Positions 33,480 through 42,065 of a stretch of DNA of 64,000 nucleotides are shown here, one piece after another (within the stretch, counting starts at the first letter, position 1; every line of letters starts with the position of its first letter). A model generated the notes under the pieces. The model was given only the letters and a program-made list of their open reading frames with translations, made no database searches and had not been told where the DNA came from. This stretch comes from an uncultured Aquimarina sp. (GTDB taxonomy: Bacteria > Bacteroidota > Bacteroidia > Flavobacteriales > Flavobacteriaceae): NCBI GenBank assembly GCA_947500845.1, contig CANMTP010000011.1, forward strand, positions 53,849 to 117,848, in the 5' to 3' direction. A program made the translations under genes and the position numbers.

Positions 33480-34821
33480 CTTTAAACGGAATAATCCAAT
33501 TTTTATGTTTAAACGATTCTTTCTGTTTTCCCAAATCCACTTCTGGATCAATATATTGAGTGCTCAATCTACCGTTAAGTGCTACATAACTCTCAACAAA
33601 TACCTGTACATTTTGATGACCATTGTTCTCAAAATGGTTTTTTAGATAATGAGCATATTGTAGAATAAAATCAGGTTGTGTAGCCATTTGTTTTTGCTGA
33701 AAAGAAGTAAGAAAATCATCATTATCTACATAAAATCTATTATCTGTCTTACCATCAACAATCTTAAAATTGGCATACCCGGCTTTTTCCATTAACATTA
33801 CTCGCCACGAAAAACGAAACCCTTCTTCTGTCCAAAACAACTCTCCGGGATAGAGTAAATAACGAAACGGCAAAAGTAATTGAATTACAAAGAATAAGGA
33901 CAAAAACGATAACTTAATTTTGTTCCTCTTTGGTGCGTGTGGTAATGGTAGATTTGTATCAAAGAAGACCTTGTTAATTCTCAAAATCTTTGCTACAAAA
34001 TTCAATATCTGATGATGAAGATTCGCATCAAAAAATATAAGTGTGCTAATGATCATAATGTATGGGAACATTCCGATAGGAAAAAGCACACGAGTAAGTA
34101 CATGAAAGACCACTACCAAAACAAATGCAAATACTCTGGTTCTTTTGTATAGCAATAAAAAGGGAATGGTGAGATCATAAATAGCCCCTGTATAACTAAA
34201 TAGATAGTGCACCCATTCTTGATGCATTAAATCTCCCATAAATGGAACATCATACTTCGAAGGTAACCAGATTTTAAGAGGCATAGCTCTTACTAACCAA
34301 TCAGAATTAAGTTTTGCTAATCCGGCATAAAAATATACGATTCCCAAAAGGAATTTAATAGCATCGATAGTCCATCTTGGAATTTGTTGAAATGAGATTC
34401 CTTTCTTCTTGGCATCTACAGAAAAGTAAGCATTTGCAGGCAAAAAAATCATCAAAAAACTTAAAATACTTATGAAATAATAATGATTTAGATACGTAGT
34501 TTTATCCATTAATTCTATATAGGTAAAACTAAGAAAGAAAGAAATGATCGCTATTCTGTATTTATACCCGATTGCTACAAAAATTGCTGAAAGACCGCAA
34601 AGCGCAAAAATAAGGTAGGTGTACTGGCCTATAGGCTTCACAAATTCGAAACCATAGTATGAAAAGAAAAGCTTAGGTTGTATGTATAATTTATCGATCC
34701 AGCCATAACTCCAGAAGCGAATAATACTGAGCAACATCATGATCCCAAAAAAAATACGAAAGACTGCAAGTGGTGCAGCCTCTGTATATGCTTTAAAATA
34801 TTGTTTCAGGGAATCATTCAT
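33460..34821 (-). CDS. HTTM-domain membrane protein (vitamin K-dependent carboxylase-like)
   Basis: The 453-residue protein has multiple membrane spans over the first ~310 residues (for example LAVFRIFFGIMMLLSIIRFW, YTYLIFALCGLSAIFVAIGY) matching the HTTM (horizontally transferred transmembrane) domain, and a C-terminal soluble part containing FRFSWRVMLMEKAGYANFK. The family is related to gamma-glutamyl carboxylase, but the bacterial activity is unknown. It lies between the imelysin lipoprotein (14-bp gap) and the TonB receptor (20-bp overlap), so it belongs to the same uptake operon. Confidence 0.9.
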   Translation of the reverse strand: MNDSLKQYFKAYTEAAPLAVFRIFFGIMMLLSIIRFWSYGWIDKLYIQPKLFFSYYGFEFVKPIGQYTYLIFALCGLSAIFVAIGYKYRIAIISFFLSFTYIELMDKTTYLNHYYFISILSFLMIFLPANAYFSVDAKKKGISFQQIPRWTIDAIKFLLGIVYFYAGLAKLNSDWLVRAMPLKIWLPSKYDVPFMGDLMHQEWVHYLFSYTGAIYDLTIPFLLLYKRTRVFAFVLVVVFHVLTRVLFPIGMFPYIMIISTLIFFDANLHHQILNFVAKILRINKVFFDTNLPLPHAPKRNKIKLSFLSLFFVIQLLLPFRYLLYPGELFWTEEGFRFSWRVMLMEKAGYANFKIVDGKTDNRFYVDNDDFLTSFQQKQMATQPDFILQYAHYLKNHFENNGHQNVQVFVESYVALNGRLSTQYIDPEVDLGKQKESFKHKNWIIPFKDEIKGL

Positions 34822-34835
34822 AGAATAATAGCTAC

Positions 34836-35951
34836 TTAATCACCATCAGCATCTTGAAAATCTACACTAACGGAAAATGCTTGTAACATGTCTACTTTTA
34901 AATGCACAACATTCTTTTGAAGCTCATCATAAGTATTAAGCATCAGATTATTATTAGTTTTTACCTGAGTAGAAAAGCTGTTATTCAAATTTGAAGCTGT
35001 AGTTCTTGATTCGTTAAATTGATTATTTATAATTTCTACTAAGTCTTCACCTTCTTTAATGGTATTTAAGAAATTAAGATAGGTTCTAAAGCTTTCTCCT
35101 CTCGTATTACTATTAAAGTGTTTTCCATTAAAAAAGTCTTGCATTGCGGTTAAATTTGCATTGAATAATGATTTGGATAAATCACCTTTATAAAATGCCT
35201 CAACTTTATCATCAAAAGTCTGAGTAGCAAAAACGCCAGCCGGGATTCCTATTTTTCCAGCTCTTAGATGTTTCTCATAGTGAAAAATAAAATCGTTTAC
35301 GATTTTATCAACAGAACTTGTAGCAGATGCACCACTATTATTTATAAAAGTATCTCGATAGCCACTAGTCCAATCAGACACTACCTCTTTTGTAAGAGTA
35401 TCCATTCTATCCACCAATGCACTAATGTAGTTTTTGTATTTAGAGCCGTTGGTATCATTGGTATATAAAGCCACTATTTGTGCGTCTGTATCAGATAAAC
35501 CGTTGATCATATAATCTAGCGCTGCAAATCCTTGTTCGTCTTGCAGAGAAACTCGGGCAAGATCATATTGGCCTGAATTAATATTTGCTTCTATTTCTGT
35601 AGTATTGACCGGATAAACATTCATGAAGTTCCTAAAAGAAATTTCTTCTGCCTTGCCAATCTCAAACATACTCACCGATTGCCAAGCAATATAAGCATCA
35701 GACCAAACTTCTCTTAGTGTTACAAGGTTGTTATCATTTGTATTGGTTACAAAATTTGAAGTAGCGTCTTTTAAAGCAGTCATATCACTAGAAAAGCTTT
35801 GATATGATGGTATAACGATATTATCTGCCAGATTTTCTAACATTGCTTTTCTATCAAAACCATCTGAACTTGTTTCTCCCGAATCATCACTGCTTGAACA
35901 AGCAGATAAAAACATGGATGTAATAAATAATGAAATCAAAAACTTCTTCAT
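34836..35951 (-). CDS. Imelysin family (peptidase M75-like) lipoprotein
   Basis: The 371-residue protein has a lipoprotein signal (MFLSACSSSDD, Cys18) and then the helical imelysin fold, recognisable from LREVWSDAYIAWQSVSMF, GFAALDYMINGLSD and the C-terminal helical repeat. Imelysins are periplasmic or surface proteins associated with iron uptake; peptidase activity is doubted for most. It precedes the HTTM and TonB receptor genes by short gaps, and a strong terminator-like hairpin separates it from DUF4856. Confidence 0.93.
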   Translation of the reverse strand: MKKFLISLFITSMFLSACSSSDDSGETSSDGFDRKAMLENLADNIVIPSYQSFSSDMTALKDATSNFVTNTNDNNLVTLREVWSDAYIAWQSVSMFEIGKAEEISFRNFMNVYPVNTTEIEANINSGQYDLARVSLQDEQGFAALDYMINGLSDTDAQIVALYTNDTNGSKYKNYISALVDRMDTLTKEVVSDWTSGYRDTFINNSGASATSSVDKIVNDFIFHYEKHLRAGKIGIPAGVFATQTFDDKVEAFYKGDLSKSLFNANLTAMQDFFNGKHFNSNTRGESFRTYLNFLNTIKEGEDLVEIINNQFNESRTTASNLNNSFSTQVKTNNNLMLNTYDELQKNVVHLKVDMLQAFSVSVDFQDADGD

Positions 35952-35983
35952 GTTATTTTTATTTATTCTTAATAAAGATGTGC

Positions 35984-36039
35984 AAATGTAAAAAAAGAGG
36001 TTGAAATCTTATGACTTTTATTCCTCTTTTTTTACATTT
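35984..36039 (-). terminator. Perfect 17-bp inverted repeat between DUF4856 and imelysin genes
   Basis: AAATGTAAAAAAAGAGG at 35984-36000 is the exact reverse complement of 36023-36039, with a 22-nt loop and a T-run on the minus strand. TACATTTG at its downstream end also matches the -7 consensus (TAnnTTTG), so the structure could both end the DUF4856 transcript and start the imelysin one. Confidence 0.7.
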
Positions 36040-36057
36040 TATAATTTGTTTAATCTT

Positions 36058-37302
36058 TTAGCTTCCTGCCTGCTCTACAGTAAAATCAAACTTTGCTGCA
36101 ATAGCTTCAGAGATTGTTTGTAAAGTCTCTGGAGTTACATCCCAGAAACCATTGGCTCCCCCTATTAATTGTTCTATAAGTGCTAGAACCTCGGCTCGTG
36201 TGAAATATGGCGCGTTGGTATCCGGGTTTCTAGTAAATTGTAAGCTGTATATGAAACCGTATCCTTCAGATAAATCGTGGAAGGCAGCAGCAGTATCAAC
36301 TGTAGAGGCTTCAAGAAGACTCTTTGCTTGCTGTAGATAATATACGGCTCTTATTGCAATTACTTCAGACACTTTTTTTCTGATAATAGCAGCTTGCTGA
36401 TCTCTTACAGTATATTCTTTGGCAACAATCGCTGCCCTTCCAAGTTTAAAGGCATTAAAAATATTGGCAGCGATTCCGGCAAAATCTGAATCATTTTCTA
36501 CTCTGCTAATATATTTGCTCAAGAAACTGTCATCGCCTTCCTTATCAGTTCCAATAATATTTACATTTGGGGTAGCTGGAGTTTCTGAAGCTCCGTATAA
36601 ATAACCATAGGCCTCATCCCATTTATGTTCCATGGTTGTATAGTTTTTACCTTCTGCTACTACTTCATTATTATTATTCTCGATATTATCTGCTTCATCT
36701 AATACCGAAGTACTTAGATAGTTGTTTAACGCCTGATCTGTCATCAAAGCACCGATCAAACTCTTGCCAAATGCTTGATTGTATTCAAGTCCCTGAGCAT
36801 TTACGTATCTATTGGATCCACCACCGGCTTCTTGTAACACGCCTGCAGTACCCGCTGTCGCTGTTACGGTCCAGTTTGGAAACACCTCATCTACCTGACT
36901 TTTGATCCAACCATCAAATTCTGCTCTAATTGCAATAGCGTCTGTAGTATTTGCAGAAAAATAATCCCTGGACGCCGCTGTCTTACTCCTTACGCTTTTA
37001 TCTGAGGCATTAAGATCGGCATTAGAAAAGTTATTTTCTCCTTCTACATGTGCGAACATGGCATCGATAGTCGCCTCTGCATCAGTTAACATACTATTCA
37101 TGAGCGCGCTTATAATTTCTTCAGACATAGCAATCCTGGTAGTCTGTCCACCAAAACTAACTGTACTTTCTCCATTACGTTCAAAAACATAAGTTGCTGG
37201 TTCTTCTATTTGATTAAAGGTAGTATCGTCGTCATCTGAACATGATGCAAAAATAAGTAGTCCCGACAAACAAATGAGATTTAAGAATTTGTTGATTTTC
37301 AT
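36058..37302 (-). CDS. DUF4856 lipoprotein
   Basis: The 414-residue protein has a lipobox (GLLIFASCSDDDD, Cys21) and fits DUF4856, a family usually found beside imelysin-like proteins in Bacteroidota: ATYVFERNGESTVSFGGQ near the N-terminus, then a long alpha-helical body (YNQAFGKSLIGALMTDQALN; HKWDEAYGYLYGA). It is the first gene of the predicted iron-uptake cluster and has a consensus promoter. It is thought to be a surface or periplasmic substrate-binding lipoprotein; direct evidence is lacking. Confidence 0.9.
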   Translation of the reverse strand: MKINKFLNLICLSGLLIFASCSDDDDTTFNQIEEPATYVFERNGESTVSFGGQTTRIAMSEEIISALMNSMLTDAEATIDAMFAHVEGENNFSNADLNASDKSVRSKTAASRDYFSANTTDAIAIRAEFDGWIKSQVDEVFPNWTVTATAGTAGVLQEAGGGSNRYVNAQGLEYNQAFGKSLIGALMTDQALNNYLSTSVLDEADNIENNNNEVVAEGKNYTTMEHKWDEAYGYLYGASETPATPNVNIIGTDKEGDDSFLSKYISRVENDSDFAGIAANIFNAFKLGRAAIVAKEYTVRDQQAAIIRKKVSEVIAIRAVYYLQQAKSLLEASTVDTAAAFHDLSEGYGFIYSLQFTRNPDTNAPYFTRAEVLALIEQLIGGANGFWDVTPETLQTISEAIAAKFDFTVEQAGS

Positions 37303-37348
37303 TATCCTTTTATTTAGACTTAATATAAATAATTGATTAATTAAGATG

Positions 37349-37379
37349 CAAATATATTGATCAAAATGAATTTGTCAAA
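37349..37379 (-). promoter_or_regulatory. Consensus promoter of the DUF4856-imelysin-HTTM-TonB cluster
   Basis: On the minus strand TTTG (37376-37379), exactly 19 nt, then TATATTTG (37349-37356): an ideal -33/-7 pair for the Bacteroidota housekeeping sigma factor, 47 bp before the start codon. The leader contains ATTTAGACTTAATATAAAT, an imperfect dyad that could be a repressor site. Confidence 0.7.
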
Positions 37380-37464
37380 CTTTATTTGTAATAAATCTAA
37401 ATAAAATTAAAACCTTAACTTTGAGATAAACTTTAATCTTTTAATTTCCAAAAAAATACGACGA

Positions 37465-37926
37465 TTATTTACTTGCAGAATATTTCGTTCTAAGATCTTT
37501 GGCCCACTGTATTAATACTTCTTTATCTTGATCATTCAAACTTCCATGTGTCCAGGTATATGAGTTTAGTGGCATTTCACCTTCTTCTACCTCTTCTACA
37601 AGTTCTTCTAACTTATGATCTTTCTTTTTATTAGAATATTGTTCCCAATCAGAAACATTAAAGTGTTCTCTACCATGCTCAATATGGTCTGCCAACCAAT
37701 ACGAAACTGGAGCAATTTCGGCATACCAGGGATATATAGTTTGATTGCTATGGCAATCATAACAATTGCTTTTTAAAATTGCTTTTATTTGGTCATTAGG
37801 TTTTGTTTCATTTTCAAAATAAGCAATTGATTCATATCCTGATTCATTTTTATCAGGTCTGATAAATTGTATTATTAATAATGCTGCCAGAAGCGTGAGC
37901 GCAATAATTTTGAAAATCTTCTTCAT
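37465..37926 (-). CDS. Membrane-anchored heme-binding domain protein
   Basis: The 153-residue protein has one N-terminal membrane segment (IIALTLLAALLIIQF) and the periplasmic heme-binding domain defined by CYDCHSNQT (Cys55, Cys58, His59), then YPWYAEIAPVSYWLADHI, a standard order in the family. A single c-type heme is expected, with a histidine in the HIEHGREHF segment as a possible second ligand. It sits between the HMG-CoA lyase gene (14 bp upstream) and the iron-uptake cluster. Confidence 0.92.
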   Translation of the reverse strand: MKKIFKIIALTLLAALLIIQFIRPDKNESGYESIAYFENETKPNDQIKAILKSNCYDCHSNQTIYPWYAEIAPVSYWLADHIEHGREHFNVSDWEQYSNKKKDHKLEELVEEVEEGEMPLNSYTWTHGSLNDQDKEVLIQWAKDLRTKYSASK

Positions 37927-37940
37927 TTTTTTATTTATGT

Positions 37941-38807
37941 TTAATGATAATAACTAAAAATTTTTGTGGCTTCGTTATATGAAGATTCAAAACTTAAAGG
38001 TCTTATGTTGGTATCTGCCTTTACCGAAGTGAAATAGGAAACCATTCGTTCTGTAGGCATATTTCCCGTCAATTCATCTTTTGCCATTGGACAACCACCA
38101 AACCCTTGAATAGCTCCATCAAATCTTCTACAACCAGCTTTGTAGGCCGCATCCACTTTTTCATACCAGGTGGTAGGCGTAGTATGCAAGTGTGCTCCAA
38201 ATTCTATTTCAGGATATTTTGGGATCAAATTAGCAAAAAGATAGTCAATAATCTTTGGTGTTGAAGTGCCTATAGTATCTGATAGCGAGAGAATTTTCAC
38301 TCCCATTTTACTCAGCTTTTCCGTCCATTGTCCTACAATATCTACATCCCATGGATCACCATAAGGATTACCAAAACCCATTGAGAGATACGCAACAACC
38401 TCTTTATCTACTCTATCTGCAATATTAAGGATCTCTTGAAGTATTTCTACCGATTGCTCTATTGTTTTGTGGGTATTACGCATCTGAAAATTTTCAGAAA
38501 TAGAAAAGGGATATCCAAGATAGTCGATTGCTTCATGTTGAGCTGCATCATGCGCACCACGAACATTCGCTATAATTGCCAACAATTTACTCTCGGTATT
38601 TGACAAATCCAACTGTGATAACACCTCTGCAGTGTCTGTCATTTGTGGTATGGCCTTTGGCGAAACGAAACTCCCAAAATCTATAGTATCGAAACCACAA
38701 CGTAATAAAGATTGAATGTATTGAACCTTTTTGTCGGTAGGAATAAACTCCTTTATACCTTGCATGGCATCCCTTGGACATTCAATAATTTTTACTTTTT
38801 CGATCAT
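37941..38807 (-). CDS. Hydroxymethylglutaryl-CoA lyase
   Basis: The 288-residue protein fits the family length. It cleaves HMG-CoA to acetyl-CoA and acetoacetate, the last step of leucine catabolism. Seen: the N-terminal ECPRDAMQG (catalytic Arg-Asp), the metal-binding histidines in FGAHLHTT, and the active-site loop GFGGCPMAKDELTGN with the catalytic Cys. It is a TIM-barrel enzyme without signal peptide. The leucine dehydrogenase-like gene at 48.5 kb belongs to the same degradation route. Confidence 0.95.
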   Translation of the reverse strand: MIEKVKIIECPRDAMQGIKEFIPTDKKVQYIQSLLRCGFDTIDFGSFVSPKAIPQMTDTAEVLSQLDLSNTESKLLAIIANVRGAHDAAQHEAIDYLGYPFSISENFQMRNTHKTIEQSVEILQEILNIADRVDKEVVAYLSMGFGNPYGDPWDVDIVGQWTEKLSKMGVKILSLSDTIGTSTPKIIDYLFANLIPKYPEIEFGAHLHTTPTTWYEKVDAAYKAGCRRFDGAIQGFGGCPMAKDELTGNMPTERMVSYFTSVKADTNIRPLSFESSYNEATKIFSYYH

Positions 38808-39033
38808 TTCAGTGTATCAAACCAGAAGATGTTCAATGAAGAGTATAAAAGTATAATTATTTTTCAGAAATTATTAGTTTTCAAGATCTCTTTTTTTGAA
38901 ATTCATAACAGTGTTTTTTTAACCCAACCTCCTTCTCTTTTATTTTAAATGAATAAACATTTTGATTGTATGCGTTAATTAAAATCGGTAGTAACATTTA
39001 CTTTTATGTATATAATTTGAAAAAATAAATATT

Positions 39034-39219
39034 ATGAATAATGATCAATTAGAAGGCAAGTGGAAACAGGTAAAAGGCCAATTCAAACAGAAATACGGAA
39101 AAGTTACCGACAATGATACTTCTTACGCAGAAGGAAAATTTGATGAAATGTTGGGGAGATTACAAGAAAAAACAGGGAAAACAAAAGAGGAACTCAAAAA
39201 AGAGATTGAAAAATTGTAA
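39034..39219 (+). CDS. CsbD family stress-response protein
   Basis: The 61-residue protein is a textbook CsbD: NNDQLEGKWKQVKGQFKQKYGKVTD, then FDEMLGRLQEKTGKTKEELKKEI (each cited in overlapping parts). Family members are small, charged, abundant under general stress, and of unknown activity. A strong terminator follows immediately, so it is monocistronic. Confidence 0.93.
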   Translation: MNNDQLEGKWKQVKGQFKQKYGKVTDNDTSYAEGKFDEMLGRLQEKTGKTKEELKKEIEKL

Positions 39220-39245
39220 GAGAAAACTTTTTTTGTCCCCCGTTG

Positions 39246-39297
39246 AAAAGTATCAAAAGGAATCTATTAAAGAATTCTTTTTGATGCTTCTTTTTTT
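39246..39297 (+). terminator. Terminator after csbD-like gene
   Basis: AAGTATCAAAAGGAAT pairs with ATTCTTTTTGATGCTT over a 10-nt loop, followed by a run of seven or more T. It lies 27 bp past the stop. Confidence 0.85.
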
Positions 39298-39356
39298 GTT
39301 AAAACTGAAGCATTAACTACTTTTATGCTTTCTTATCTAATAATAAGGCTATCATC

Positions 39357-40181
39357 ATGTTTGAAATATTTGCCAGTACAGACGCCTGGGTTGCATTAAT
39401 AACCCTTACTTTTCTAGAAATTATTTTAGGAATTGATAACATTGTATTTATCTCCATTGCAGCAAGTAAGCTTCCTGCCAAACAACAAAAAAAAGCTACT
39501 AATTGGGGCCTGGCACTAGCAATGATACAAAGAATACTATTGCTGATAGGTGTTTCTTTTCTGATCGCCCTAAAAGAACCTTTCTATACTATAAATACAT
39601 CATGGCTTACTGTAGGTCTTAGTTGGCAAAGCTTAATTTTATTTTTTGGCGGGCTATTTTTATTATATAAAAGTACATCCGAGATTCATGAAAAGGTTGA
39701 AATTCCAAAACATGACGAAACAAAGATAAAGCAGAAAAACCTTACCACGCTTTCAAGAGCATTGGTTCAAATCTTGATTATAGATTTCATTTTTTCTATT
39801 GATTCTATACTTACCGCGATTGGGATGACTAATGGAATTGGCGAAAAACCTGAGGACGCACTAATATTAATGGTCATAGCGGTAGTAATTTCAATTCTAA
39901 TCATGATGATTTTTGCTAATGCGATCCGACAATTTATTAACAATCACCCTTCGATGCAATTATTAGCTTTATCCTTTTTAATACTGATAGGTTTCATGCT
40001 GATCACAGAATCTGCTCATCTTTCTGAAACGATTATTTTTGGACAGGAAATTGGTGCTATTCCAAAAGGATACTTGTATTTTGCCATTGCTTTTTCGTTA
40101 TTTATTGAATTTCTTAATATGAAACTTAAGAAGAAAATCAATTACGTTGAAGAGGAAACGCCAGAACTAAATGAGAAGTAA
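39357..40181 (+). CDS. TerC family integral membrane protein
   Basis: The 274-residue protein has about seven or more membrane spans. TerC signatures are visible: TFLEIILGIDNIVFISIAA in span 1-2 and IDFIFSIDSILTAIGM in a later span, each with the membrane-embedded acidic residue. Members export metal ions (Mn2+ or others) or assist metalation of secreted enzymes. It is a single gene between the CsbD terminator and a dispersed repeat. Confidence 0.93.
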   Translation: MFEIFASTDAWVALITLTFLEIILGIDNIVFISIAASKLPAKQQKKATNWGLALAMIQRILLLIGVSFLIALKEPFYTINTSWLTVGLSWQSLILFFGGLFLLYKSTSEIHEKVEIPKHDETKIKQKNLTTLSRALVQILIIDFIFSIDSILTAIGMTNGIGEKPEDALILMVIAVVISILIMMIFANAIRQFINNHPSMQLLALSFLILIGFMLITESAHLSETIIFGQEIGAIPKGYLYFAIAFSLFIEFLNMKLKKKINYVEEETPELNEK

Positions 40182-40191
40182 TAAAGATATA

Positions 40192-40287
40192 TTTACTCGT
40201 AATCGAGATTTAAATGCACTGGCTTGCCGCGAAATCAAAATTAATTTCCACCCGATGCCTCGTGGGCTTACCCCAGGGTAGTTTACT
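40192..40287 (-). repeat. Dispersed ~100-bp palindromic repeat, copy 2
   Basis: Reverse-complemented, this element reads AGTAAACTACC...ATTTTGATTTCG...CATTTAAATCTCGATTACGAGTAAA, matching copy 1 (25581-25680) from end to end. Its AGTAAAC end overlaps the lysE-like gene and supplies its TAA stop codon. Confidence 0.8.
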
Positions 40288-40918
40288 TCTCAGAAAAGAG
40301 GATAAAAATTGCAATACCAATAAATACAATTATTTGTAACCATTTCAAAAATATACCTGCTTTTGAGTTTTTCTTTAAATAACTGGATATTGTCCCAGCC
40401 AAAATGGCTATTGATCCAAAAACAACAACTCCTGTGATCACAAATAATACCCCAAGCGCATAAAACTGTAAAATATTACTCAACATTTTACTAAATAAAA
40501 ACCCAGGGAAAAACGCTAAAAAAAAGATAGAAACTTTAGGGTTGAGCACATTCATTATAAACCCCTGTCGAAAGAGTTGTCCCAGGCTCTTTTTTTCAAT
40601 AGTTCTGGATTCCAGTTGTAAAGCACTATCACTTCGAAACACCTTATATGCCAGAAAAATTAAATATAAGGCTCCAAAAAGCTTGATTATAAAAAATAGC
40701 GTATCACTTTGTTTGATTATTGCCGATACTCCAAATGCTACCAAAGTTGTATGTACAAAACATCCGGTCATCAATCCTGCCACAGTAGCCAAACCATATT
40801 TTTTACCATTTACGATACTTTGTGTTAGCACATAAATATTGTCTGGACCAGGAGAAATAGCCAATGCAGTAGATGCAATAATAAAGGTATATAAAATTTC
40901 GTAGTTTATGTCCATCAA
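40283..40918 (-). CDS. LysE family amino-acid exporter
   Basis: The 211-residue protein has six predicted membrane spans. The family motif SPGPDNIYVLTQSIVNGKKYG is at about 22-42 (cited as SPGPDN and NGKKYG), and a second conserved segment, GFIMNVLNPKVSIFFLAFFPG, in mid-protein. LysE/RhtB carriers export amino acids or homoserine lactones; the substrate is unknown. It follows pyrD by 3 bp, and its stop codon lies inside a dispersed repeat. Confidence 0.92.
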   Translation of the reverse strand: MMDINYEILYTFIIASTALAISPGPDNIYVLTQSIVNGKKYGLATVAGLMTGCFVHTTLVAFGVSAIIKQSDTLFFIIKLFGALYLIFLAYKVFRSDSALQLESRTIEKKSLGQLFRQGFIMNVLNPKVSIFFLAFFPGFLFSKMLSNILQFYALGVLFVITGVVVFGSIAILAGTISSYLKKNSKAGIFLKWLQIIVFIGIAIFILFSEK

Positions 40919-40921
40919 TAC

Positions 40922-41944
40922 TTATTGGTGAAGTAATGCTTTATTGATATCCTTGACTAATTTAGGACCTTCATAAATGAAACCTGTATATAATTGCACC
41001 AAGCTTGCACCAGCTTCTATTTTTTCTAAAGCATCTTTGGCAGAATGTATCCCGCCAACACCAATAATCGGAAAAGCGCTATTACTTTTTTCTGATAAAA
41101 ATCGAATTATCTCGGTAGACCTATCTGCTAATGGTTTACCACTAAGCCCTCCTTTTTCATTTATCAAAGCAATCTCAGATCTTAATCCTTTTCTAGAGAT
41201 AGTCGTATTAGTTGCAATAACTCCAGCTATTTTTGTTTCCTTAACAATATCAATGATATCTAATAGTTGATCATCTGTAAGATCTGGAGCAATCTTTAGT
41301 AAAATTGGTTTTTGCAAAGATTTCTTTTGATTCTTATCCTGTAGGGTATTCAAAAGTTTGGTGAGTGGTTCTTTATCTTGCAATGCCCTAAGATTAGGTG
41401 TGTTTGGAGAACTTACATTCACCACGAAGTAGTCCACATAATCAAAAAGTGCATCAAAACATATTTTATAGTCCTCTACGGCATTCTCGTTTGGTGTAAT
41501 TTTATTCTTACCAATATTACCGCCAATCAAAACTCCTTTATTCTTTTTTAGTCGTTTAACCGCCTCTTCTACTCCACCATTATTAAATCCCATACGATTT
41601 ATGATTGCACTATCTTTTTTAAGTCTAAAAAGCCTTTTTTTAGGATTTCCATCTTGCGGCTTGGGAGTTAAAGTTCCTATTTCTATAAAACCGAAACCAA
41701 AATCATGTAACTCATTAAATAATTTTGCATCCTTATCAAATCCTGCCGCTAGTCCAACCGGGTTTTTAAATTTTAATCCAAACACTTCTCTCTCTAGCTT
41801 AGAATTATTAACGCTGTATAAACTTTTAAACAGTAAAGAAACTAAAGGTATTTTAGAAAGTATTTTGATCATTTTAAAGGTAAAATGATGTACTCGCTCT
41901 GGATCATAATTAAATAACAAGGGGCGTACTAACAGTTTATACAT
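40922..41944 (-). CDS. pyrD: Dihydroorotate dehydrogenase (quinone), class 2
   Basis: The 340-residue protein oxidises dihydroorotate to orotate in pyrimidine synthesis, passing electrons to membrane quinone through FMN. Class 2 features are the N-terminal amphipathic helices ([24 protein letters not shown] in parts), [16 protein letters not shown], the catalytic serine segment [31 protein letters not shown] and [13 protein letters not shown]. It is directly upstream of the LysE-like gene. Confidence 0.97.
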   Translation of the reverse strand: MYKLLVRPLLFNYDPERVHHFTFKMIKILSKIPLVSLLFKSLYSVNNSKLEREVFGLKFKNPVGLAAGFDKDAKLFNELHDFGFGFIEIGTLTPKPQDGNPKKRLFRLKKDSAIINRMGFNNGGVEEAVKRLKKNKGVLIGGNIGKNKITPNENAVEDYKICFDALFDYVDYFVVNVSSPNTPNLRALQDKEPLTKLLNTLQDKNQKKSLQKPILLKIAPDLTDDQLLDIIDIVKETKIAGVIATNTTISRKGLRSEIALINEKGGLSGKPLADRSTEIIRFLSEKSNSAFPIIGVGGIHSAKDALEKIEAGASLVQLYTGFIYEGPKLVKDINKALLHQ

Positions 41945-42013
41945 GGCATCAAGATTAGCTAGCGCAAAAATAGATGATTACTTATGAACTGAGAAAAGTT
42001 TTTAAAAGAATAA

Positions 42014-42041
42014 AGCCCGATTTAAAAAATTAAATCAGGCT
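42014..42041 (-). terminator. Terminator after the large TonB receptor
   Basis: AGCCTGATTT pairs with AAATCGGGCT on the minus strand (one G-T pair), followed by TTATTC, 25 bp past the receptor stop. Confidence 0.7.
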
Positions 42042-42065
42042 GTTTACACCACCATCATTTGGTGA

